Assembly (NCBI GenBank): GCA_025352665.1
Contig: JANXSM010000012.1
Coordinates: forward strand, 1 to 51,048
DNA: 51,048 nt
Source of the DNA: Rhodospirillales bacterium
GTDB taxonomy: Bacteria > Pseudomonadota > Alphaproteobacteria > Acetobacterales > Acetobacteraceae
Reading direction: 5' to 3'
A program made the position numbers and the translations under genes. The stretch's first letter is position 1, and each line of letters starts with the position of its first letter. Positions 44,619 to 51,048 of the stretch are shown here, one piece after another. The notes under the pieces are model-generated. The model worked only from the letters and a program-made list of their open reading frames with translations, did no database searches and had not been told where the DNA came from.

Positions 44619-45818
44619 ATGAAAATCACCGACCTCCGCTGTGCCGTTATCGGCAAGCACCCCATCGTCCGCATCGTCACCGACGAGGGCCTCTATGGCC
44701 TGGGCGAAGTCGAGTTCACCAAATCCTACCTCAAGCCTTGGGTGCTGCATTTCCGCGAGGCACTGATTGGCGAAGATCCAACTGACGTCGAGCGGGTGAT
44801 GCTGAAGATCCGCCAACGCGGCTCGTTCAAGCCCTATGGCGCAGCCGTCAGTGCGATCGAGCATGCACTGTGGGACATTGCCGGCAAGGCCGCAGGCGTG
44901 CCGGTTTACAAACTGCTCGGCGGCAAGGTGCGCGACAAGGTGCGCGTCTATAACGGCTCGATCCGCCAGAAACGCACGGGCGATCGGCCGGAGGATTACG
45001 CTGCTGACGTCAAATGGATGAAGGAGCAACCGCAGAACTTCTTCATGGTTAAGCAAGGAATCTCGTTCCACTCCAATATGAAGGACAGCATAGAAGGCTT
45101 CCATTACGGCGTGACGCAAAAGAAGTCTGGCTATCACGGTGCCATGGATCAGGGTGTGATCAGCGAGCGCGGTTTCAACCACATGCTCGACTGCGTGATC
45201 GCGATGAAGGAAGTGCTGGGCGCCGACGTCAGCCTGGCGCTCGACTGCGGCCCGGGTTGGATGCTGCCCGATGCGATCAAGTTCGCGCGCGCGGTCGAGA
45301 AGTACAATTTGATGTGGCTTGAGGACATGCTGACCGGTGACTATGTTCCGTGGGTCAACCCGCAAGCCTATCGGGAGCTGACCATTTCCACCTCGACGCC
45401 AATCCATACCGGCGAGCAGATTTACCTGCGGCACAATTTCAAGGAGCTGATCGAGACACAGGCGGTGCGCGTCATCGGCCCCGATCCTGCCGATATTGGC
45501 GGAATGGCCGAGCTCAAATGGGTTGCAGAGCACGCCTATATGCACTCGATCCTGATGGCGCCGCACGGTACAGCGAACGGCCTTCTCGGCCTCGGCGCGC
45601 TGATCAACGTGTGCGCAACCTTGCCCGCCAATTACGTGGCTTTCGAATATCCTAGCGCCTCCGACCCATGGTGGAACGACATCGTCATCGGATTGCCGAA
45701 GCAAATTGTGAAGGATTCGATGATCGATGTTCTCGACGCCCCCGGGCTCGGCCTCGACATCGACGCCCAGGGCGCCAAAAAGTATCTGCTGGAAGAGGAC
45801 GCCGGATTCTTCGACTGA
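44619..45818 (+). CDS. Mandelate racemase/muconate lactonizing enzyme family protein, no. 5
   Basis: A 399-residue enolase-superfamily enzyme. The likely metal ligands are Asp209 (ALDCGPGW), Glu235 (MWLEDMLTGDYVPW) and Glu266 (HTGEQIYLRHNF), with His316 (APHGTANG) as a possible base. The stretch 140-175 (FFMVKQGISF…) is longer than in the others and lacks their LKxD form, so the chemistry may differ. AAGGA lies six bases upstream of the ATG at 44619, 17 bases after the previous stop. The next gene converges, 238 bases away. Confidence 0.84.
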   Translation: MKITDLRCAVIGKHPIVRIVTDEGLYGLGEVEFTKSYLKPWVLHFREALIGEDPTDVERVMLKIRQRGSFKPYGAAVSAIEHALWDIAGKAAGVPVYKLLGGKVRDKVRVYNGSIRQKRTGDRPEDYAADVKWMKEQPQNFFMVKQGISFHSNMKDSIEGFHYGVTQKKSGYHGAMDQGVISERGFNHMLDCVIAMKEVLGADVSLALDCGPGWMLPDAIKFARAVEKYNLMWLEDMLTGDYVPWVNPQAYRELTISTSTPIHTGEQIYLRHNFKELIETQAVRVIGPDPADIGGMAELKWVAEHAYMHSILMAPHGTANGLLGLGALINVCATLPANYVAFEYPSASDPWWNDIVIGLPKQIVKDSMIDVLDAPGLGLDIDAQGAKKYLLEEDAGFFD

Positions 45819-46056
45819 ATGGCAATACTCTATTGTAGTGCTGCGGTGATCACGTTATCCGGACTTTATCATTGCGGATTAGCGCTCGATTTCAGGCTGT
45901 GAATGAGCACCAGCAAGAGACCCCATCGGCGCCGAACTCTCGCACCGATTTGCAGTCATCAGCATTGGTGAGCGGCACGCGGGTCGTCTGGGTGGGCGTA
46001 GCGGATCGACCAAGTAGGTTGCATATTCTTTTGTCGACAGCGCCAACAACCCCGCT

Positions 46057-48003
46057 TCAAGTCAGCAGGCCGTATTGATCGATCCTACGATACATTGTAC
46101 TGCGTGAGACGCCGAGCGAACGGGCCGCTGCAGCAACATTGCCCTTATAACGGCCCATCGCCGCGATAACAGCAGCACGCTCGACGTCGGCCAGGCAGGT
46201 CGTCGGCGTGGATCCCGGCTGCAAGTCCACAGATAGCGCGCCAGAAACTGCGATCGCCTGGATCAAATGACCGGACGCCAGTTCGTCGAGCCGAACATCG
46301 GTCGTGTCAGACATCAACAGCAAACTTTCGACGACGTTGCGAAGTTCTCGGACATTTCCCGGCCAGTGATACGCCGACAAAAGCTGCATCGCATCAATGC
46401 CGAAATGTCGCATCGGCACGCTGTGGCGTTCGGCAAGCAACGCGTTGAAATGATCCACCAGCAGGCCCACGTCGCCAACTCGCTCGCGCAGTGGCGGCGG
46501 TCTGATGCACGTGACTCCGATGCGGTGATATAGATCGCGACGAAAGCGCCCGGCCGCGACCTCATCAAGGAGCTTCCGGTTGGTCATCGTCAGCAGCCGG
46601 ACATTCACGCGGCGGGGTTGGGTGTCACCCAAACGGGTAATTGCCCCCTCCTCCAACGCACGCAACAGATATGGCTGTAGATCGAGCGGAAGTTCGCCGA
46701 TTTCGTCAAGGCAGAGTGTTCCACCATTTGCCTGTTCAAAACGCCCCGGACGCCCTTCGTTGGCAGCGCCGGTGAACGCGCCACGGACATGACCGAACAA
46801 CTCGCTGGCGATCAAATCCCGTGCGACAGCGCCGCAATTGAAGACAACGAACGGCTTGCCCGGAATATCGCCGCCGTGGATAGCGCGGGCGAACAATTCC
46901 TTTCCAACGCCGGTCTCGCCTTCGATCAGCACCGGCACCTGCTTGCCCACAAGATGCAACGCCCGCAGTTTGACGTCTGCCAGACAGGCGCTGTTCCCCA
47001 CGATCAGATCAAAACCATCTGGCCGCGTCGGCACAGGTGGCGGCGATAACACCGACGATGCTGCGAAGGGGCGAGTAGGCACCACCAACACCGCGCCAAT
47101 TGCCCGGCCATCGATCATCACCGGGTTTAACCATTCGGCCCGAAGCCCTTCCGGCAGCCGCTCTGCCCAGTCGTGCACGGCGATGTCGGCGCCGAGGCCC
47201 TGGACCCGCTGGCCGAGCGCCACGAGACCGGGCACCCGCCCTGTGCGATGCACCAGGCGCCCGCTACGATCGATCGCGACCATTCCAGCCACGTCTTTTT
47301 CGCTGATGCGGGCGAGGCAGATTTCCAACAACTTCATCCGCTCCGCCGACGCCCGATCAGCCAGATGCATCTCGATCTGTCGCGCCGCCAGCACCGCCAA
47401 CGTGAGATTGCCACGCTGATACGTGGAAGGCGGGCCGGAGATATCGATGACGCCGAGCATTTCGCCGGTGCCCGGTTCGAACACCGGTGCGCCGGCGCAG
47501 GTCCAGGCCTTGATACCCTCGCAGAAATGCTCGGCAGCATGAACCTGGGCCGGCCGGCCGGTTGCAAGCGCGGTGCCGATGCCATTGGTGCCGACCACGT
47601 CCTCCCGCCAGTCACCACCCAATGTGAGGTGGATGCGTTGGCCCTGGTCCAGCGTGCGGCTGTCTCCGACAGCGTCGAGCACGATGCCATCGGGATTGGT
47701 CAGCAGCATGATGGTGCGTGAACCGCTGAAGGTTTCCGCCAACTCGGCAAAGACGCCGGCCGAAGCCTCCATCAGCTCGCTGCTGCGGTGGCGCAGTTGC
47801 ACCATCGCATCGCCCCGTGCTGCGATGGGGGCCGTGCGTCCGGTCGGGTTGACGCCCAGCACCTGGCTGCGCAACCACGACGCGACGACGAAGTTGCGGT
47901 CTGGTATTTTGGCGGTGGGGTCGCCGGTCAGAAAGCGCTCCCATGCCGCCATGGTATCGCTGACCTCGGTGGCCTCTCGCCCGCCGTTGAGCTTTCCGGT
48001 CAC
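46057..48003 (-). CDS. AcoR-type sigma-54-dependent transcriptional activator (PrmR-like by context)
   Basis: A 648-residue enhancer-binding protein that activates RNA polymerase holding sigma-54. Domains in order are a GAF sensor (about 80-215, with [16 protein letters not shown]), a PAS-like linker (about 225-310), AAA+ with Walker A GETGVGKE (362-369), the sigma-54 contact loop GAFTGA (408-413) and Walker B LCLDEIGE, and a Fis-type HTH at the end ([17 protein letters not shown]). The GTG start at 48003 overlaps the chaperonin TGA (GTGA), so it is the last gene of that operon. In Prm-type clusters such a regulator responds to alkane-derived alcohols; its effector here is inferred only. Confidence 0.9.
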   Translation of the reverse strand: MTGKLNGGREATEVSDTMAAWERFLTGDPTAKIPDRNFVVASWLRSQVLGVNPTGRTAPIAARGDAMVQLRHRSSELMEASAGVFAELAETFSGSRTIMLLTNPDGIVLDAVGDSRTLDQGQRIHLTLGGDWREDVVGTNGIGTALATGRPAQVHAAEHFCEGIKAWTCAGAPVFEPGTGEMLGVIDISGPPSTYQRGNLTLAVLAARQIEMHLADRASAERMKLLEICLARISEKDVAGMVAIDRSGRLVHRTGRVPGLVALGQRVQGLGADIAVHDWAERLPEGLRAEWLNPVMIDGRAIGAVLVVPTRPFAASSVLSPPPVPTRPDGFDLIVGNSACLADVKLRALHLVGKQVPVLIEGETGVGKELFARAIHGGDIPGKPFVVFNCGAVARDLIASELFGHVRGAFTGAANEGRPGRFEQANGGTLCLDEIGELPLDLQPYLLRALEEGAITRLGDTQPRRVNVRLLTMTNRKLLDEVAAGRFRRDLYHRIGVTCIRPPPLRERVGDVGLLVDHFNALLAERHSVPMRHFGIDAMQLLSAYHWPGNVRELRNVVESLLLMSDTTDVRLDELASGHLIQAIAVSGALSVDLQPGSTPTTCLADVERAAVIAAMGRYKGNVAAAARSLGVSRSTMYRRIDQYGLLT

Positions 48004-49637
48004 GTCATTCCCATCAACTCCCCGCCGCCGCCCCTGGCGGGGCCTTGCGTCGGATCGTAGTTGTCCGGCCGCGCCGCGATCAGGGTCTGGGTGGTGAGGA
48101 TCAATCCTGCCACCGAGGCCGCGTTGCGCATCGCGGTGGCGCTGACCCTAACCGGGTCGATCACGCCGGCCGCCATGAGGTCGTGAAACTCATTGGTGCG
48201 GGCGTCAAAACCCACGCCACGCGGGGATTGTGCGACGCGTGCGACGATCGCCTTTTCGTCCAGGCCGCAGTTGCGTGCGATGCAGGTCAACGGATAGGAC
48301 AATGCACCTTGTAACAAGGCCGCGCCGTCTCGCTCACCGCCCGACAAACGGTCCAGCAACCCGGACAACTCTGGGGCAATTTGCAGCAAGGCCGTGCCGC
48401 CACCTGGAACGATGCCTTCCTCTATCGCGGCCCGCGTGGCGTTGATCGCGTCCTCGATCAATTGCACGCGGCGTTTTTGTTCCACCGGGGTGGCGCCACC
48501 GGCCAGGATGGTGGCCGTGCCGCCGGAGAGTTTGGCGAGGCGTTCCTGGAATTTGTCGCGCTCGATATTTTGGGGTGCTGCTTCGTATTGGCGCAACACC
48601 TGCTGGCGGCGTGCGGAGACTGTGGCGGGATCGCCGCCGCCTGCGCTGATGACCGTCCGGTTTGCCGAAATGCGCACCTGGCGCGCAGTGCCGAGATCGC
48701 GCAACTGCACATCCGCCACCACACCACCAAGATCGCGTGCAATGACCCGCCCGCCAGTGGCGATGGCGATATCTTCCAGCATGGCCTTGCGCCAATGGCC
48801 ATATTCGGGGGGATGGATTGCAGCGACCGGGGAAAGGCCTCGCTCGCGCCTGCCGAGCAACGCGACAACGCAGGCCGGTGCGACTTCTTCGGCCAGGATC
48901 AGCAAGGCCCGATCCGATCCTTCCAGCAATCTCTCGATTGCTTCGATGTCGGCCACACCGAGCAATTTGCAATCGGTCATCAAGATCAGCGGATCGTCCA
49001 GCACCACCAGCATCTTCTCGACGTCGGTGACCATGTGGTGAGAGAGGTAGCCGCGGTCGAAGGCCATGCCGTCGACCACCTCGAGCAATGTCTCCACGGT
49101 GCTGCCGAACTCGACATTGACGATGCCTTCGGCACCGACGCGGGCCAAAGCATCTGCAACCATGCGGCCGGTGAAACCGTCATTGGCGGCGATCACCGCC
49201 ACCGCGCGGGTTTCATCGGTGCCGCTCAATGGCCGTGCCACCCGCTTCAGGGCCAACACCGCCTCTTCAACGGCGAGTTCGAGGCCGTGGACCAGGTCCA
49301 CCGGATTGGAGCCGCGCTCCAGGTAGGCAAGGCCTTGCTGCACCAGCGCATCTGCCAGGACGGTCGCTGTGGTGGTGCCGTCTCCGGCAACCTCGTTGGT
49401 CTGTTTCGAGACTTCTCGCACGACCTGGGCACCCATGTTCTCGAACGGGCATTCCAGTTCGATTTCCTGGGCGATGCTGACGCCGTCACGTGAAATCAGT
49501 GGCGTGCCAATCGGCCGGTCGATGATGGCGTTCATGCCTTTTGGCCCCAGCGTGCCGCGCACGGCGCGTGCGAGCTTGGCAACGCCGCGCCCCAATGCAC
49601 GCCGTGCTTCGTCGTCATGCAGCATCATCTTGGCCAT
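48000..49637 (-). CDS. GroEL-like chaperonin paralog (MimG/PrmG-type by context)
   Basis: A 545-residue group I chaperonin, clearly divergent from housekeeping GroEL. The ATPase features are kept: LGPKG, SRDGVSIA (Asp51), GDGTTT (85-90) and the DAINATRAAIEEG block with the second catalytic Asp. The apical part reads PPEYGHWRKAM where GroEL has a PGFGDRRKAM-type block. The usual C-terminal Gly-Gly-Met repeat is replaced by [10 protein letters not shown]. No groES is next to it. The ATG at 49637 has GGAGGA about ten bases upstream and gives normal length; a start at 49688 would overlap the DUF59 gene. In Mim/Prm systems such a protein is needed to fold the monooxygenase hydroxylase. Confidence 0.9.
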   Translation of the reverse strand: MAKMMLHDDEARRALGRGVAKLARAVRGTLGPKGMNAIIDRPIGTPLISRDGVSIAQEIELECPFENMGAQVVREVSKQTNEVAGDGTTTATVLADALVQQGLAYLERGSNPVDLVHGLELAVEEAVLALKRVARPLSGTDETRAVAVIAANDGFTGRMVADALARVGAEGIVNVEFGSTVETLLEVVDGMAFDRGYLSHHMVTDVEKMLVVLDDPLILMTDCKLLGVADIEAIERLLEGSDRALLILAEEVAPACVVALLGRRERGLSPVAAIHPPEYGHWRKAMLEDIAIATGGRVIARDLGGVVADVQLRDLGTARQVRISANRTVISAGGGDPATVSARRQQVLRQYEAAPQNIERDKFQERLAKLSGGTATILAGGATPVEQKRRVQLIEDAINATRAAIEEGIVPGGGTALLQIAPELSGLLDRLSGGERDGAALLQGALSYPLTCIARNCGLDEKAIVARVAQSPRGVGFDARTNEFHDLMAAGVIDPVRVSATAMRNAASVAGLILTTQTLIAARPDNYDPTQGPARGGGGELMGMT

Positions 49638-49669
49638 TTCTGCGTATTCCTCCGCTCTTGTTGGCGAGT

Positions 49670-50476
49670 TCAGTGTTCCGGCAGACATAGTATTTCAGGC
49701 AGGCGCGCCAGCACCGGGCCACAGCCACGCACGAAGTCCAACAGACTTGGCTCTGCCGGCATTGGCGGAAGCTCCTCCCCAAACCGCGCCGCCAGCAACC
49801 CACGGCATAATGCGCCGTTGAACTCGACATTGACGGAAACGCGGCGCAGTACACGGCGATGTGCGAGATAGGTCTCGGGCGTGATGGCGGCCCCTGTGTC
49901 ATCCACAAAGGCTGGATCGTGATCTCTGGCTGGCCCTGGAATGCCGCGTCGCTCCAAATAGCGGGCTATCCGCTTCGCATTGTCGCGATCATTGGTCGTG
50001 GTTCTCAGCGTCGCGACATCGAGTGCCAGCAGGGCTTCGACCTCATGGCCAGATGCCAGCAACCCATCCAGCAGCGCCAACTGACGGCGCTGGAAAGCCT
50101 TCATGTCGAAAATTCTGCGGAGGGCATCGAGGTCGCCGTCAGCCTCCTCGGCGAAGGCCTCCTGAAAGCTGAGGCCGCCAGCCATGGCGCGGTTGATGGT
50201 CTCGGCATACATGTGCGCCCCGAGTTCAACCGACACACTGCGGACCCAGGAAATGTCGAGCACTTCCCGTCGCATATCGTCTGCCATGAGAAAGGCGAAG
50301 TTGGCGGCACACCAGTAGGTCGGCAGGCGAAAGCCTATGGTGACAAGGCCTGACTGGCTTACCTCAACGCCCGTGACAAAGCCGAGCTCTGTTACAGGTT
50401 CGTCGAGTTCCGGGTCGGTCACCCGTGCGAGACGGGCCAGCACCTCGCTGGCCCGCTCGCTTTGGCTGGCGCTCAC
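49670..50476 (-). CDS. DUF59/MIP18-family protein of monooxygenase clusters
   Basis: A 268-residue protein. The N-terminal 80 residues form a MIP18/DUF59 domain (VTDPELDEPVTELGFV, then LPTYWCAANF with Cys56), a family tied to iron-sulfur cluster assembly and metal-enzyme maturation. The remaining 190 residues, with helical and charged segments such as AKRIARYLERRG, match nothing I can name. The GTG start at 50476 overlaps the amidohydrolase stop. A protein of this kind recurs between the amidohydrolase and chaperonin genes of propane monooxygenase operons, where a role in di-iron centre assembly is plausible but unproven. Confidence 0.8.
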   Translation of the reverse strand: MSASQSERASEVLARLARVTDPELDEPVTELGFVTGVEVSQSGLVTIGFRLPTYWCAANFAFLMADDMRREVLDISWVRSVSVELGAHMYAETINRAMAGGLSFQEAFAEEADGDLDALRRIFDMKAFQRRQLALLDGLLASGHEVEALLALDVATLRTTTNDRDNAKRIARYLERRGIPGPARDHDPAFVDDTGAAITPETYLAHRRVLRRVSVNVEFNGALCRGLLAARFGEELPPMPAEPSLLDFVRGCGPVLARLPEILCLPEH

Positions 50477-51048
50477 TCTGCCGCCACATGCTCAGCGTGC
50501 GCGAGCTTGCGCTTCTGAGCCGCGATGTCGATGTCATAGATCCGCGCGGCATTGAGGCCGAGGATCTTTTTCTTGGCTTCCAGCGACAGTGAAACGCCGG
50601 TTTCCTTGGCAACCTCTTCTGGCAGCTCAAAGTCCATGAATGCGTTCACCAGCCACTTCGGCGTCCAGATGCCATAGTCACTGCCATAAAGAATTTTGTC
50701 CTCGCCGACCCAGAACAGCAGCTCCGAGATGATATGGGCAAAATAGCCTGGCCGGCTGTGAATGAACGGCAGTGCCACGGCCAGGCCCGCATAGACATTG
50801 GTCTCCTGGGTGGCGATCCAGCAGAAATCATCAAGCCGCGGCAGCCCGCAATGCTCGACGATGAAGTTCAGGCCCTGAAAACTCGTCGCCACGTCATCGA
50901 CGTCAGCCACGTCGAAGGCATCGCGGTTGAGCGGCAGGATAGTCGGCCCTTTATGGACATGAATATTCTTGATGCCGAGCTTTTGCGCCGCCTCAAGATA
51001 GACGTAACACTCCTTGTCGGAGAGCTTGTAACCCTTGCTGTCACCGCG
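50473..51048 (-). CDS. Amidohydrolase-2 family protein, 5' end outside the window
   Basis: The frame is open to the right edge, so the last 191 residues of a longer metal-dependent TIM-barrel hydrolase are seen. Motifs include NIHVHKGPTIRPLNRDAFD, FIVEHCGLPRLDDFCWIA, and LYGSDYGIWTPKW with the barrel's metal-binding Asp. The C-terminus has ILGLNAARIYDID, typical of the family. Close relatives are encoded directly downstream of the propane monooxygenase subunit genes in Prm/Mim clusters; the substrate is unknown. The stop overlaps the DUF59 GTG. An in-frame GTG at 50910 is internal, not the start. Confidence 0.87.
   Translation of the reverse strand, partial: RGDSKGYKLSDKECYVYLEAAQKLGIKNIHVHKGPTILPLNRDAFDVADVDDVATSFQGLNFIVEHCGLPRLDDFCWIATQETNVYAGLAVALPFIHSRPGYFAHIISELLFWVGEDKILYGSDYGIWTPKWLVNAFMDFELPEEVAKETGVSLSLEAKKKILGLNAARIYDIDIAAQKRKLAHAEHVAAE

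Noticed and set aside
45872-46078. 68-codon plus-strand frame between the island and the sigma-54 regulator
   Set aside because: It has no ribosome-binding site or recognisable motif and overlaps the end of the regulator gene; treated as intergenic sequence.
48000-49637. Housekeeping groEL
   Set aside because: Divergent apical loop, no GGM tail, no groES neighbour, and operon position with an amidohydrolase and DUF59 gene argue for a specialised paralog.
50473-50910. A 145-residue protein starting at the GTG at 50910
   Set aside because: The same frame stays open to the window edge and upstream residues (VHKGPTIRPLNRD) belong to the amidohydrolase family, so the GTG is internal.

Overview
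The window is GC-rich alphaproteobacterial chromosome, most likely from a member of the Rhodospirillales and probably Acetobacteraceae. The evidence is the core block TIGR02300–aroA–cmk–rpsA–sppA–ihfB–lapA–pyrF–trpF…trpB–trpA–accD–folC, frequent GTG starts with four-base stop/start overlaps, and a lineage-type hypothetical protein at 10.25–10.97 kb. The species cannot be named from the sequence. No tRNA, rRNA, CRISPR array, transposase or integrase was recognised.

Layout. (1) 0–4.3 kb: the tail of an unrecognised protein, an AI-2E family membrane protein and a P-type cation ATPase with a PEEFP motif. (2) 4.5–7.6 kb: dnaQ and coaE on the minus strand with a DHA2-type exporter gene between them on the plus strand. 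(3) 7.6–15 kb: a UgpABCE-type ABC importer with two paralogous Tat-exported binding proteins, two permeases, one ATPase and a coupled inositol-monophosphatase-family enzyme; a hypothetical gene and long hairpins split it. (4) 15–19 kb: rlmN, an IalB-type secreted protein, a SpoU methyltransferase, a SAM methyltransferase and a TIGR02300 protein. (5) 19–33.8 kb: housekeeping genes for aromatic amino acids, pyrimidines, fatty acids, folate and translation. Between trpF and trpB lie a GNAT gene, an EamA gene preceded by a 17-bp tandem repeat that forms a chain of ATGA-linked minicistrons, and a RES/Xre toxin-antitoxin pair.

(6) 33.9–45.8 kb: a catabolic island of visibly lower GC. Two divergent operons carry five different enolase-superfamily (mandelate racemase/muconate lactonizing) enzymes, an RraA/HMG-aldolase-family protein and a complete sugar ABC importer. 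Between them is a 475-bp control region holding what looks like the decayed stump of a GntR regulator. The set looks built to import and dehydrate several sugar acids, although no classical 2-keto-3-deoxy-sugar-acid kinase or aldolase is present.

(7) 46–51 kb, minus strand: an amidohydrolase (running off the window), a DUF59/MIP18 protein, a divergent GroEL-like chaperonin and an AcoR-type sigma-54 activator, mostly with overlapping ends. This is the accessory tail known from propane/alkane (Prm/Mim-type) binuclear-iron monooxygenase operons. The monooxygenase subunits would be expected just beyond base 51048. Regions 6 and 7 together are the most interesting part of the window.
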